Assembly: GCF_001439845.1 (NCBI RefSeq)
Contig: NZ_JYLO01000007.1
Location: 1 to 64,000 of the forward strand
Direction of reading: 5' to 3'
DNA from: Pseudomonas lactis
Lineage (GTDB): Bacteria; Pseudomonadota; Gammaproteobacteria; Pseudomonadales; Pseudomonadaceae
Length of the DNA: 64,000 nt
The position numbers and the translations under genes were made by a program. The notes below the pieces were generated by a model. It saw only the letters and a list, made by a program, of their open reading frames with translations, was not told the origin of the DNA and searched no databases. Of the stretch, positions 44,506 to 53,586 are shown piece after piece; positions within the stretch are counted from its first letter, which is position 1; each line of letters opens with the position of its first letter.

Positions 44506-44649
44506 CGTAAGCACCTCCCGGTGGGTCGATTCAGGCATGGCCTGAGGGGTATTGAAAGCGGGGCCTTGGCCGAATAGGTCGGCAAGGGGTCGCGAATCAT
44601 ACGCGCATGGCGCGTGTTGCGCATCACAGACTAGCCGATAACGCCCAGC

Positions 44650-44841
44650 TCATTTGCTTTTCCGCCGACCGGTGGCCCCCAGGGCCAGCAATCGCAGCTC
44701 GGCTTCGGCCAATACCGTGCGCTTGTCGGCTTTATCGAGTTTCTTCCAGGCACGGATTTCACGCTTGCTGCGGCCACAGCCGACGCAGATGTCGTCGTTG
44801 AATTTACAGATGCTGATGCACGGGTCTTTCAGGGCACTCAT
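44650..44841 (-). CDS. DUF1289 family protein
   Basis: A 63-residue protein with the family's cysteine pattern CISICKFNDDICVGCGRSKREIRAW, four Cys that could bind a metal. Function is unknown. A REPIN separates it from scpB (126-base gap). Confidence 0.88.
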   Translation of the reverse strand: MSALKDPCISICKFNDDICVGCGRSKREIRAWKKLDKADKRTVLAEAELRLLALGATGRRKSK

Positions 44842-44852
44842 GGTCGATCCTC

Positions 44853-44940
44853 TGTGGGAGCTGGCTTGCCTGCGATGGCATCACCTCCTTGCATCTGAGA
44901 GACCGAGGCGTCTGCATCGCAGGCAAGCCAGCTCCAACAT
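44853..44940. repeat. [27 protein letters not shown] family, one arm mutated
   Basis: The right end reads AGCTCCAACAT instead of AGCTCCCACAT. Located between scpB and the DUF1289 gene. Confidence 0.9.
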
Positions 44941-44967
44941 GGGTTGCGCGGTGAACGTCAGAGCCGG

Positions 44968-45888
44968 TCAGTCTTCGAGCTGGCGGCGCTCGTTTTCGAT
45001 GGCCTCGGCCAGCGCCCGGGCTTCGTCTTCTTCGTCACTCAGGGGCGGCTGTTCGAGGGCGGCGACGGCGGCCAGGAGCTTTTCCCGGGCCTGGGCCACG
45101 CCAAGCACATCGTCTTCGGCTTCGACCTCAGGCTCGGATTCAACGTTCACCTGGGTTTCTGGCTCCGCCGCACCATCACGCAGCAAATCGTCGAAGTCGG
45201 TCTTGATCCCCTGCTCCATGTCGTCCAGTTCCAGCAACAGCGTATGGAAACTGGTCTCGTCCTTGGGCTCCTCCGGCTCGGCGCTGGCATCGGCCAGTTC
45301 CTGCAGGCTTTGCGGCACCGGCGCGTCGTCGAAGTCGAGCACCGGCTCGGCTTCCATTTCCCGCAGTTCGGCCAGGGGCGGCAGATCGTCGAGGTTTTTC
45401 AGGTTGAAGTGATCGAGGAACACCTTGGTGGTGGCGAACATCGCCGGTTTGCCCGGCACATCACGGTAGCCGACGATGCGAATCCACTCGCGCTCCAGCA
45501 GGGTCTTGACGATATGGCTGTTCACCGCCACGCCACGCACGTCTTCGATCTCGCCGCGGGTGATGGGCTGGCGATAGGCGATCAGCGCCATGGTCTCCAG
45601 CATCGCCCGGGAATATCGCTGCGGGCGCTCTTCCCACAACCGCCCGACCCACGGCGAAAACTTCTCACGGATCTGCAGGCGGTAACCCGACGCCACTTCG
45701 CGCAGTTCAAAGGCACGGCCCTCGCAGGACTTGCGCAGGATCTCCAAGGCCTTCTTGAAGACCGGCGGCTCCGGGCGTTCGGCTTCTTCAAAAAGCTCGA
45801 ACAGGCGCTCCAAAGATTGCGGTTTACCCGAGGCCAGGAGAAAGGCCTCCAGCAAAGGGGCCAGTTCGCGGGGTTCAGTCAGATTCAT
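44968..45888 (-). CDS. scpB: Segregation and condensation protein B
   Basis: A 306-residue ScpB. The two winged-helix domains lie in residues 1-185 (LAPLLEAFLLASGKPQSLERLFELFEE; RYSRAMLETMALIAYRQPITRGEIEDVRGVAV; EWIRIVGYRDVPGKPAMFATTKVFLDHF). Residues after about 195 form a long acidic tail, longer than in E. coli-type relatives but usual in Pseudomonas. With ScpA it binds SMC and helps condense and segregate the chromosome. It lies 12 bases after scpA in one operon. Confidence 0.94.
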   Translation of the reverse strand: MNLTEPRELAPLLEAFLLASGKPQSLERLFELFEEAERPEPPVFKKALEILRKSCEGRAFELREVASGYRLQIREKFSPWVGRLWEERPQRYSRAMLETMALIAYRQPITRGEIEDVRGVAVNSHIVKTLLEREWIRIVGYRDVPGKPAMFATTKVFLDHFNLKNLDDLPPLAELREMEAEPVLDFDDAPVPQSLQELADASAEPEEPKDETSFHTLLLELDDMEQGIKTDFDDLLRDGAAEPETQVNVESEPEVEAEDDVLGVAQAREKLLAAVAALEQPPLSDEEDEARALAEAIENERRQLED

Positions 45889-45900
45889 CGATTCAGCTCG

Positions 45901-46719
45901 TTATTCGGCTCGCGCCCGCACGTGGATAGCCGCAAAAGGCTCATTCTGCACCAGCTCGACCAAGGACTCCTTGACCAGCTCTAGGATCGCCATAAAGGTC
46001 ACCACCACGCCCAGGCGCCCTTCTTCGGCGGTGAACAACTCGACAAAGGGCACAAACCCACCGCCCTTGAGACGTTCCAGCACATCGCTCATGCGCTCGC
46101 GGGTGGACAGCGCTTCACGGCTGACCTGGTGGCTCTCGAACATATCGCCACGGCGCAGTACTTCGGCCATGGACATCAGCAATTCTTCCAGGCTCACGTC
46201 TGGCAGCAATTTGCGCGCGCGCGCCTCGGGGGCGTCGAGCTTGGGCACCACCACATCACGGCCCACACGGCTCAGGCCGTCGATGCCTTCGGCGGCGGCC
46301 TTGAAGCGTTCGTACTCCTGCAGGCGGCGGATCAACTCGGCGCGTGGGTCATCCTCTTCGGCTTCCACCGTCTCCGAGCGCGGCAGCAGCATGCGCGACT
46401 TGATCTCAGCGAGCATGGCGGCCATCACCAGGTATTCAGCGGCCAGTTCCAGGCGCACCGACTGCATCAGCTCGACATAGCCCATGTACTGGCGGGTGAT
46501 TTCTGCCACCGGGATGTCGAGGATATTGATGTTCTGCTTGCGGATCAGGTACAGCAGCAAGTCCAGCGGGCCTTCGAAGGCTTCAAGGAACACCTCCAGG
46601 GCGTCCGGCGGGATGTACAGGTCCAAGGGCATTTCCATGACCGCCTGGCCGTACACCATGGCAAACGGCAGTTCCTGCTGGGCGCCGGCCTGGGGGTCAG
46701 CGGTTTCCACGGCCGACAT
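45901..46719 (-). CDS. scpA: Segregation and condensation protein A
   Basis: A 272-residue kleisin. The N-terminal motif EAFEGPLDLLLYLIRKQNINILDIPVAEI binds the SMC neck and the C-terminal winged helix binds the SMC head. The first 35 residues are a pseudomonad-type extension; the start could be further in (MVYGQ). It starts directly after the stop of the YciO-like gene (adjacent bases) and precedes scpB, so translation is probably coupled. Confidence 0.94.
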   Translation of the reverse strand: MSAVETADPQAGAQQELPFAMVYGQAVMEMPLDLYIPPDALEVFLEAFEGPLDLLLYLIRKQNINILDIPVAEITRQYMGYVELMQSVRLELAAEYLVMAAMLAEIKSRMLLPRSETVEAEEDDPRAELIRRLQEYERFKAAAEGIDGLSRVGRDVVVPKLDAPEARARKLLPDVSLEELLMSMAEVLRRGDMFESHQVSREALSTRERMSDVLERLKGGGFVPFVELFTAEEGRLGVVVTFMAILELVKESLVELVQNEPFAAIHVRARAE

Positions 46720-47349
46720 TCAGGCCTCGACCATGAACGGAGCCGGGTCGCCACAACCCACACGCACCACTTCTGGCTCACCGTCGGCCAGGTTGATCAC
46801 CGTGGAGGCCTTATTGCCGCCGTAGCCGCCGTCGATGATCAGGTCGACGTGTTTTTCCAGCAATCGGCGCATTTCGTAAGGGTCGTACAACGGCTCGGTT
46901 TCGCCGGGCAGGATCAACGACACGCTCATCAGCGGTTCGCCCAACTCGGCCAGCAGCGCCAGGGCAATCGGGTGTTCCGGCACGCGCAGGCCGATGGTGC
47001 GCTTCTTGGGGTGCAGCAACAGGCGCGGCACTTCGCGGGTGGCGTTGAGAATGAACGTGTAGGGCCCCGGCGTGTGGGCCTTGAGCAGACGAAAGGTGCC
47101 GGTGTCGACCTTCGCAAACAGCCCAAGCTGGGACAAGTCGCTGCAGATCAGCGCAAAGTTGTGCTTGTCGTCCAGCTGGCGTAGGCGCCTTACCCGCTCG
47201 ACCGCGCCCTTGTCGCCGATCTGGCAGCCAATGGCGTATGACGAATCCGTCGGGTAGATGACTACACCACCGGCACGGATGATCTCTACGGCCTGCTTGA
47301 TCAGGCGCGCTTGAGGGTTTTCCGGATGAATCTGGAAGAATTGACTCAC
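46720..47349 (-). CDS. YciO/Sua5-family threonylcarbamoyl-AMP synthase-like protein
   Basis: A 209-residue YrdC-fold protein: IRAGGVVIYPTDSSYAIGCQ (KRxR-type nucleotide site), LRQLDDKHNFALICSDLSQ, TPGPYTFILNATREVP and the HPKKRTIGLRVPEHP motif typical of the YciO branch. The family makes threonylcarbamoyl-AMP for tRNA t6A; YciO members may be weaker or act elsewhere. The GTG at 47349 (reading MSQFFQIHPENPQ) matches the family start; the longer frame would overlap the PHP gene. Confidence 0.9.
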   Translation of the reverse strand: MSQFFQIHPENPQARLIKQAVEIIRAGGVVIYPTDSSYAIGCQIGDKGAVERVRRLRQLDDKHNFALICSDLSQLGLFAKVDTGTFRLLKAHTPGPYTFILNATREVPRLLLHPKKRTIGLRVPEHPIALALLAELGEPLMSVSLILPGETEPLYDPYEMRRLLEKHVDLIIDGGYGGNKASTVINLADGEPEVVRVGCGDPAPFMVEA

Positions 47350-47362
47350 GTGCTCTACCTGT

Positions 47363-48226
47363 TCAGACGGTGGCAATAATGGGGTCATGCTTGAATCGCC
47401 CCCACAACAGCGGCAGATCTTCCGGGACCTGGCGATACTCGCCGATCTCGGACCAGCCGCCTGGGCCATGAAAGTCACTGCCGGCACTGACCAGCAGACC
47501 AAATTCGCGGGCAAGGATCGCCAGGCTGCCGACCTGTTCGGCGGGTTGATGCCCGTTGACCACCTCGATGGCGTGGCCTCCCGCTCCAATATAGTCGCTG
47601 ATCAGCTTGCGGCGCTTGCTGCGGGTGAAATCGTAATGCCAGGGATGCGCCAAGCTGACCCAGGCCCCGGAGGCCCGCAGGGTCTGGACGGTGTCTTCCA
47701 GGGTCGGCCAATGCAGCTTCACGTCGCCCAACTTGCCGGCGCCCAGCCATTTGCGAAAGGCTTCGGCGCGATCCTTCACATAGCCTTCACGCACCATCCA
47801 GTCGGCAAAGTGCGGACGGGCCGGTGCGTTGCCGCTGTCGCCCAGCTCCTGCTGGATGGCGCGGGCGCCGTCGAGGGCACCCGGCATGCCTTTAAGGCTG
47901 AGCTTGCGGCTTATTTCTTCGGACCGCAGCCAGCGGCCATCGTGCAATTGGGCAATCGCCGCCACCAAGGGCGGGGCCTTTTGATCAAAACCGTAGCCCA
48001 GTACATGGATGGTGGCGCCGCCCCAGGTGCAGGACAATTCCACCCCGTTGACCAGCTGCATGCCCAGGGAATGCGCGGCCTGGCGGGCTTCATCGAGACC
48101 CTCGAGGGTGTCGTGGTCGGTCAATGCCAAAACTCGCACGCCTTTTTCAAACGCACGCGCAACCAGTACCGCAGGCGCCAGGGCGCCGTCGGAGGCCGTG
48201 CTGTGGCAGTGCAAATCAACATTCAC
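47363..48226 (-). CDS. PHP-domain phosphoesterase (RNase AM / YciV family)
   Basis: A 287-residue PHP enzyme. Metal-binding motifs are DLHCHSTASDG at the N-terminus, LTDHDTLEG, GVELSC, SLAHPWHY and SAGSDFHGP. E. coli YciV (RNase AM) trims 5' ends of RNA and acts on 3',5'-bisphosphonucleotides. The GTG at 48226 (MNVDLHCHS) matches the family N-terminus better than the TTG at 48268. It is 13 bases upstream of the YciO-like gene in the same direction and divergent from yciB, a very common neighbourhood. Confidence 0.9.
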   Translation of the reverse strand: MNVDLHCHSTASDGALAPAVLVARAFEKGVRVLALTDHDTLEGLDEARQAAHSLGMQLVNGVELSCTWGGATIHVLGYGFDQKAPPLVAAIAQLHDGRWLRSEEISRKLSLKGMPGALDGARAIQQELGDSGNAPARPHFADWMVREGYVKDRAEAFRKWLGAGKLGDVKLHWPTLEDTVQTLRASGAWVSLAHPWHYDFTRSKRRKLISDYIGAGGHAIEVVNGHQPAEQVGSLAILAREFGLLVSAGSDFHGPGGWSEIGEYRQVPEDLPLLWGRFKHDPIIATV

Positions 48227-48313
48227 GGGAGTGTGTAACCTCAAGTCAGCTGGCGCTATCGCAACCAAGGATGTTTGTTATTATGCCGCCACATCCAGCT
48301 TCTGGCTCTTACT

Positions 48314-48910
48314 GTGAAACAATTCATCGACTTCATCCCGCTGTTGCTGTTTTTCATCGTTACCAAACTCGACCCCAGGGTCATCGAAATCGCCGGCCAC
48401 GAGTTATCGTTCGGGGGCATCTACAGCGCCACCGCCGTACTGATCGTCAGCTCAATCCTGGTCTACGGCGCCATCTTCATCTCCCAGCGCAAGCTGGAAA
48501 AAAGCCAATGGCTCACCCTTATCGCCTGCCTGGTATTCGGCGGCCTGACCTTGGCCTTCCACAGCGAAACCTTCCTTAAATGGAAAGCCCCGGTGGTGAA
48601 CTGGCTGTTCGCCCTGGTGTTCATCGGCAGCCACTTCATCGGTGACCGCCTGCTGATCAAGCGGATCATGGGCCATGCGCTGACCTTGCCGGAGCCGGTG
48701 TGGGTACGCCTGAACGTGGCCTGGATCGTGTTTTTCCTGTTCTGCGGCGCCGCCAACCTGTTCGTGGCGTTTACCTTCCAGGACTACTGGGTCGACTTCA
48801 AAGTGTTCGGCAGCCTGGGCATGACCGTATTGTTTTTGATCGGCCAGGGTATCTACCTGTCGCGTCACCTGCATGACACCGCTGCTACCACACCAAAAAC
48901 CGAGGACTGA
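48314..48910 (+). CDS. yciB: Inner membrane septation protein YciB (IspZ)
   Basis: A 198-residue protein with about five to six transmembrane segments, starting [18 protein letters not shown] from a GTG at 48314. Family motifs: [31 protein letters not shown] and [20 protein letters not shown]. It is tied to septum formation and envelope integrity in E. coli and Shigella. It is followed by yciI after a single base, so probably cotranscribed. Confidence 0.94.
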   Translation: MKQFIDFIPLLLFFIVTKLDPRVIEIAGHELSFGGIYSATAVLIVSSILVYGAIFISQRKLEKSQWLTLIACLVFGGLTLAFHSETFLKWKAPVVNWLFALVFIGSHFIGDRLLIKRIMGHALTLPEPVWVRLNVAWIVFFLFCGAANLFVAFTFQDYWVDFKVFGSLGMTVLFLIGQGIYLSRHLHDTAATTPKTED

Positions 48911-48911
48911 C

Positions 48912-49211
48912 ATGCTCTACGCCATCATTGCCACCGACGTTGCCAACTCCCTGGAAAAACGCCTGAGCGTACGCCCGGCCCATGTCGAGCGCCTCAAACA
49001 GCTGCAAGCCGAAGGCCGCATCGTACTGGCCGGCCCGCACCCGGCCGTCGACAGCAATGACCCGGGCGACGCCGGTTTCACCGGAAGCCTGATCGTGGCC
49101 GAGTTCGCTTCCCTGGCCGACGCCGAGGCCTGGGCCAAGGCTGACCCTTACGTTGCAGCAGGGGTCTACACCGATGTGGTGATCAAGCCGTTCAAGCAAG
49201 TCTTGCCTTGA
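48912..49211 (+). CDS. yciI: YciI family protein
   Basis: A 99-residue ferredoxin-like protein: [31 protein letters not shown], with the putative catalytic His in RPAHVERL and Asp in [10 protein letters not shown]. YciI-like proteins may act as small lyases or dehydrohalogenases, but the natural reaction is unknown. It begins 1 base after the yciB stop. Confidence 0.9.
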   Translation: MLYAIIATDVANSLEKRLSVRPAHVERLKQLQAEGRIVLAGPHPAVDSNDPGDAGFTGSLIVAEFASLADAEAWAKADPYVAAGVYTDVVIKPFKQVLP

Positions 49212-49311
49212 GCCCGGCTGCGTCGAACCTAATCGTTTCGGCGTACTCATAATGGCTCACGGCGTCACCGGTGGGGCCTTCGCCGCCGACAATGGCTAAA
49301 TTGAGTGAGTC

Positions 49312-49989
49312 ATGAGCGAGCTGTTACTGATAGATGATGACCAGGAGCTCTGTGAGCTGCTGACCAGTTGGTTGAGCCAGGAAGGTTTCCAGGTGCGCGC
49401 CTGCCACGACGGCTTGAGCGCCCGTAAAGCCTTGGCCGACAGTGCGCCTGCGGCCGTGGTGCTCGACGTGATGTTGCCCGATGGCAGCGGCCTGGAGCTG
49501 CTCAAGCAATTGCGCAACGACCACCCGGAGTTGCCGGTGCTGATGCTCTCGGCCCGGGGCGAACCCCTGGACCGCATCCTCGGCCTGGAACTGGGCGCCG
49601 ACGACTACCTGGCCAAGCCCTGCGACCCGCGTGAGCTGACGGCGCGCCTGCGCGCCGTATTACGCCGCAGCCACCCAGCCGCGGTGTCCACCCAGCTGGA
49701 ACTGGGCGACCTGTGCTTCAGCCCGGTGCGCGGCGTGGTCAGCATCGATGAACAGGAGTTCGCCCTCACCGTCTCCGAAAGCCGCCTGCTTGAAGCGCTG
49801 CTGCGCCAACCCGGCGAGCCCCTGGACAAACAGGAACTGGCGCAGATCGCCCTGGGCCGCAAGTTGACCCTCTACGATCGCAGCCTGGACATGCACGTCA
49901 GCAACCTGCGCAAAAAGATCGGCCCACACCCCGATGGCCGGCCACGGATCGTGGCGTTGCGTAGTCGTGGTTACTACTACAGCCTCTAA
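49312..49989 (+). CDS. cpxR: CpxR-type response regulator
   Basis: A 225-residue OmpR/PhoB-family regulator. The receiver domain (1-115) has acidic D8/D9/D10, the phosphoacceptor D52 in VVLDVMLPDGSG and the Lys in LAKPCDPREL. The C-terminal winged helix (about 125-225) contains LTVSESRLLEALLRQPGE and DMHVSNLRKKIG. It is followed by a CpxP/Spy-like gene and a histidine kinase, the layout of the pseudomonad Cpx system, which responds to envelope stress. A REPIN lies between it and the CpxP-like gene. Confidence 0.9.
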   Translation: MSELLLIDDDQELCELLTSWLSQEGFQVRACHDGLSARKALADSAPAAVVLDVMLPDGSGLELLKQLRNDHPELPVLMLSARGEPLDRILGLELGADDYLAKPCDPRELTARLRAVLRRSHPAAVSTQLELGDLCFSPVRGVVSIDEQEFALTVSESRLLEALLRQPGEPLDKQELAQIALGRKLTLYDRSLDMHVSNLRKKIGPHPDGRPRIVALRSRGYYYSL

Positions 49990-50005
49990 ACATCACGCTT
50001 AACCC

Positions 50006-50094
50006 TGTGGGAGCTGGCTTGCCTGCGATAGCGGTGTGTCAGTCCACCGTTATGCTAACTGGCCCACCGCTATCGCAGGCAAGCCAGCTCCCAC
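50006..50094. repeat. [27 protein letters not shown] family
   Basis: Complete inverted pair 17 bases after cpxR, upstream of the CpxR box. Confidence 0.92.
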
Positions 50095-50144
50095 CATTGA
50101 TTTCATCACCTTCAAGGGTTTTGTCAGCTCCTATCAAACCCGTC

Positions 50145-50160
50145 TTTACCGAAGCTTTAC
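50145..50160. promoter_or_regulatory. CpxR box upstream of the CpxP/Spy-like gene
   Basis: Direct repeat TTTAC-N6-TTTAC, on the other strand GTAAA-N6-GTAAA. It fits the known CpxR site (GTAAA, 4-8 bases, GTAAA) exactly in both half-sites. It lies 80 bases before the gene's ATG. Confidence 0.8.
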
Positions 50161-50240
50161 CCTCCCCTGACCGCCGCTGACCTTGCGCTGCGTAACCTAC
50201 TCACATCCGGACTCACCGGAATAGAGACAGGAGATACACC

Positions 50241-50699
50241 ATGCGCAAGACCCTTATCGCTTTGATGTTCGCCACCGCCCTGCCCACCGTTGCCATGGCA
50301 ATGCCGGAAGGCCCAGGCCCGATGGGCGGGCCTGAAAGCCGCATGATGGGTGGCCCAGGCCACGGTGAACACGGCCCGCGTGGCAAAGGCGGCCCGTTCA
50401 GCCAGCTGGACTTGAGCAAGGAACAGCGCGAACAGATCCGCAAGCTGATGGGTGACCAATGGCACGCCCGCAAAGACCTGACCCAAAAGTACCTGGACAA
50501 ACTCCCGGCCGCTGACCAGAAGGCCATGCAGGACGAAATCGCCGCCGGCAAGCAGAAAACCCAGGCCGATATCCGTGCCGTGCTCAAGCCCGACCAGCAG
50601 AAGAAGTACGACGAAATCGTCAAGAAGCAAGCCGAGCGCCGCGCCGAATGGAAAGAGTTCCAGGCCTGGAAAGCCCAGCAAGCGCAAAAAGCGCAATAA
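50241..50699 (+). CDS. CpxP/Spy-like periplasmic LTXXQ protein
   Basis: A 152-residue protein with a signal peptide (MRKTLIALMFATALPTVAMA, cleaved near 20), a Gly/Pro/Met/His-rich segment (21-50) that might bind metal, and a helical domain with degenerate LTXXQ motifs (LDLSKEQREQ, about 56-65, and LKPDQQKKYD). It should be a periplasmic chaperone or stress sensor that dampens CpxA, as in E. coli. Placement between cpxR and cpxA and the CpxR box upstream support that. Confidence 0.9.
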   Translation: MRKTLIALMFATALPTVAMAMPEGPGPMGGPESRMMGGPGHGEHGPRGKGGPFSQLDLSKEQREQIRKLMGDQWHARKDLTQKYLDKLPAADQKAMQDEIAAGKQKTQADIRAVLKPDQQKKYDEIVKKQAERRAEWKEFQAWKAQQAQKAQ

Positions 50700-50717
50700 T
50701 GGCCTAGCTTCACCCCC

Positions 50718-50747
50718 AGCCCAGTGGTTCGCGCCGCTGGGCTTTTC
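50718..50747 (+). terminator. Hairpin with T run between cpxP-like and cpxA
   Basis: The stem AGCCCAG/CTGGGCT with a 12-base loop is followed by TTTT, just before cpxA. It probably terminates only part of the transcripts, so the abundant periplasmic protein is made in excess of the kinase. Confidence 0.6.
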
Positions 50748-50764
50748 CTGTTTGAGGGTTTCCT

Positions 50765-52111
50765 GTGCGTTCATTGTTCTGGCGTATCCTGGCGAGTTTC
50801 TGGCTGGCCATCGCCCTGGTTGCCGGGTTATCGATCCTGCTTGGGCACATGCTCAACCAGGACGCCTGGATTCTCAGCCGCCACCCTGGGCTCAACAACC
50901 TGGCCCAGGAGTGGACGCAGCTCTACGAAACCCAGGGCGAAGATGCCGCCCAGGACTTGTTGCAGCAGCGCAAACGCCAGTACCACATCGACGTGCAAGT
51001 GCTTAACGAAAGCGGCGACCCGGTGGTGCGCGGCACCTTCCCGCGCCGCGCCGCCGCGTTCGAAGCCCGCCAGAACGACAGCCAGGACGGCCACCTGCCC
51101 TGGCGGCGCCTGACCGCCGAGTACACCAGCGCCAAAACCGGCGATACCTATCTGCTGATTTACCGTATTCCTCACCCGGAGCTGGACGCCTGGCACCGCA
51201 GCAGCCTGCTGTGGCCTCTCAGTGCACTGGCGATTACCCTGGTGGTGCTGACCCTGTTCAGCTTGCTGGTGACCTTGTCCATCACCCGCCCGCTCAGCCG
51301 TCTGCGCGGCGCGGTGCATGACCTGGGGCAAACCACTTATCAACAGAACAGCCTGGCGCAACTGGCCAACAGGCGCGACGAGTTCGGCGTGTTGGCCAAC
51401 GACTTCAACCGCATGGGCGCGCGCCTGCAAAGCCTGATCGGCAGCCAGCGCCAGTTGCTGCGCGACGTCTCCCACGAACTGCGCTCCCCCCTGGCGCGCT
51501 TGCGTATCGCCCTGGCCCTGGCCGAACGCGCCAGCCCCGAAGAACGGGAAAAACTCTGGCCACGCCTGACCCGCGAATGCGATCGCCTGGAAGCCTTGAT
51601 CAGCGAGATCCTGGTATTGGCACGGGTCGACGCCGACAACGCCAGCGCCGAAGACATCGATCTAAACCCGTTGCTCAGGGCTCTGCAAAAGGACGCCCAA
51701 CTCAGTGCCCCTGAGCAAGTGGTGCAACTGACGACTGCCAATGATTTACAGCTTAAAGGCTGGCCGACCATGATCGAACGCGCCGTGGACAACCTGCTGC
51801 GCAATGCCCAGCGCTTCAACCCGGTGGGCGAGCCGATTGAATTGCAGGCCCAGCATCAAGGCGGGCGCATTCTGATCAGCGTACGCGACCACGGCCCCGG
51901 CGTTGAAGCCGAGCACCTGAGCCAATTGGGCGAGCCGTTCTACCGTGCGCCGGGCCAGACCGCCCAAGGCCATGGCCTGGGCCTGGCCATCGCCCGTCGC
52001 GCCGCCGAGCGCCATGGCGGCAACCTGATCCTGGCCAACCATCCCGAGGGCGGTTTTATCGCCAGCATCGAACTGCCCTTGATCCCTGGGGTTGCCATAC
52101 CAGTGGGATGA
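50765..52111 (+). CDS. cpxA: CpxA-type sensor histidine kinase
   Basis: A 448-residue kinase from a GTG start. Transmembrane segments lie at about 8-30 and 150-175, with a periplasmic sensor between them, then HAMP (about 178-230), a dimerisation domain with the phosphoacceptor in DVSHELRSPLARL, and an ATPase domain with DNLLRNAQRF (N box), DHGPG (G1) and GHGLGLAI (G2). It phosphorylates CpxR upon envelope stress. Third gene of the module. Confidence 0.92.
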   Translation: MRSLFWRILASFWLAIALVAGLSILLGHMLNQDAWILSRHPGLNNLAQEWTQLYETQGEDAAQDLLQQRKRQYHIDVQVLNESGDPVVRGTFPRRAAAFEARQNDSQDGHLPWRRLTAEYTSAKTGDTYLLIYRIPHPELDAWHRSSLLWPLSALAITLVVLTLFSLLVTLSITRPLSRLRGAVHDLGQTTYQQNSLAQLANRRDEFGVLANDFNRMGARLQSLIGSQRQLLRDVSHELRSPLARLRIALALAERASPEEREKLWPRLTRECDRLEALISEILVLARVDADNASAEDIDLNPLLRALQKDAQLSAPEQVVQLTTANDLQLKGWPTMIERAVDNLLRNAQRFNPVGEPIELQAQHQGGRILISVRDHGPGVEAEHLSQLGEPFYRAPGQTAQGHGLGLAIARRAAERHGGNLILANHPEGGFIASIELPLIPGVAIPVG

Positions 52112-52148
52112 TCTTCTATAGTGGCCCTTCTCTTACGGAGGGCCTTTG

Positions 52149-53498
52149 ATGACTGACCTGCTGACTCCCATCCAAGCCGCACTCGCTTTACCGCACGCCC
52201 CATTGCCCCAGCCCCAGGCCGGCGCCCTGCCTTCGACCTTTGCCGTGACTGACCTGGCGGCCGCCAGCATCGGCGCCGCCGGCCAGGCCGTCGCGCAGTT
52301 GATTGAGCAACAAACCGGGCGCCTGCCCAGCGTCAGCGTGGATCGGCGCCTGGCCTCGTTGTGGTTCTCCTCGTCGATTCGCCCCGTGGGTTGGCAAGTG
52401 CCGCCTTTGTGGGACCCGGTAGCGGGTGACTACGCCAGCGCCGATGGCTGGATTCGCTTGCACACCAACGCGCCCCATCATCGTGCAGCGGCCGAGCGGG
52501 TACTGGGGCCTGCCGCTGATCGCGCAGCAATGGCGAGCAAAGTCGCAACCTGGAAAGCCGCCGAACTGGAACAGGCGGTGGTCGATGCGGGCGGTTGTGC
52601 GGCGCAGATGCGTAGCTGGCAAGCCTGGCAGCAGCACCCCCAGGGCTTGGCGGTAAATGCCGAGGCGTTGATTCAGCGCGAGGTCTTCGAACCCGGCATC
52701 GACACACCCTGGCTCGGCTCAGCCGCTCGCCCACTGGCCGGCATCAAGGTGCTGGATTTAACCCGCGTACTGGCCGGTCCGGTGGCCAGTCGTTTCCTCG
52801 CAGGCTTGGGTGCCGACGTACTGCGCATCGACTCACCCACCTGGAACGAACCTGGCGTCGTCCCGGAAATGACCCTGGGTAAACGCTGCGCTCGCCTTGA
52901 TCTAAAGCGCCACGACGACCGGCAGGTGTTTGAAGCGTTGCTCAAGGACGCCGACATCCTGTTCCACGGCTACCGCGCCGATGCCCTTGAGCAACTGGGT
53001 TATACCCTTGGCGAACGGCAGCACCTCGCCCCCGGCCTGATCGACGTCAGCCTCAACGCCTACGGCTGGAGCGGCCCATGGCGTAATCGTCGTGGCTTTG
53101 ACAGCCTGGTGCAGATGAGCAGCGGGATTGCCGAGGCCGGCATGGCCTGGAAACAGACGGATAAACCGCTGCCGCTGCCGGTGCAGGCGCTGGATCACGC
53201 TACCGGCTATTTGATGGCCGCCAGTGCGATCCGGGCGTTGGCCGAGCGCCTGGACTCCGGACGCGGCGGGTCGGCGCGTTTGTCGTTGGCGCGTACGGCG
53301 AAGTTACTGGTGGAGGCCGGGCCAGTGGCACAGCAAGCGGCATTGCGTGAGGAAGACATCAATGACCAAGGCCTGGTCGTGGAGCAGACAGCCTGGGGCC
53401 AGGCCCATCGACTGCTGGCGCCGCTAAGCATCAGTGGCACGCCGTTGCAGTGGGATTTACCGGCGGTGGAGTTAGGGTCACACCGGCCTCAGTGGTGA
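52149..53498 (+). CDS. CaiB/BaiF-type (family III) CoA-transferase-like protein
   Basis: A 449-residue protein. The CoA-transferase III core starts after about residue 190 (LAGIKVLDLTRVLAGPVASRFLAGLGADVLRID) and holds the probable catalytic Asp in RRGFDSLVQMSSGIAE. The first 190 residues resemble a second, degenerate copy of the fold. The acceptor substrate is unknown. ATG 52149 has GGAGG 9 bases upstream (a TTG at 52146 is also in frame). No fatty-acid or carnitine genes are adjacent. Confidence 0.87.
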   Translation: MTDLLTPIQAALALPHAPLPQPQAGALPSTFAVTDLAAASIGAAGQAVAQLIEQQTGRLPSVSVDRRLASLWFSSSIRPVGWQVPPLWDPVAGDYASADGWIRLHTNAPHHRAAAERVLGPAADRAAMASKVATWKAAELEQAVVDAGGCAAQMRSWQAWQQHPQGLAVNAEALIQREVFEPGIDTPWLGSAARPLAGIKVLDLTRVLAGPVASRFLAGLGADVLRIDSPTWNEPGVVPEMTLGKRCARLDLKRHDDRQVFEALLKDADILFHGYRADALEQLGYTLGERQHLAPGLIDVSLNAYGWSGPWRNRRGFDSLVQMSSGIAEAGMAWKQTDKPLPLPVQALDHATGYLMAASAIRALAERLDSGRGGSARLSLARTAKLLVEAGPVAQQAALREEDINDQGLVVEQTAWGQAHRLLAPLSISGTPLQWDLPAVELGSHRPQW

Positions 53499-53506
53499 CC
53501 TGGGCA

Positions 53507-53573
53507 CCGCTATCGCAGGCAAGCCAGCTCCCACAGGATCAGTGTGGGAGCCGGGCTTGCCCGCGATGGGGCC
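53507..53573. repeat. REP pair in reversed (outward) arrangement
   Basis: One TCGCAGGCAAGCCAGCTCCCACA arm directly faces a TGTGGGAGCCGGGCTTGCCCGCGA arm across 7 bases. The arms are of two different variants and in the opposite order to a normal REPIN. Confidence 0.85.
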
Positions 53574-53586
53574 ATCACCGTCGCTA

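Noticed and set aside
50096..50240. A small RNA or leader peptide before the CpxP-like gene
   Set aside because: No terminator or consistent frame; the region is explained by a promoter with the CpxR box.
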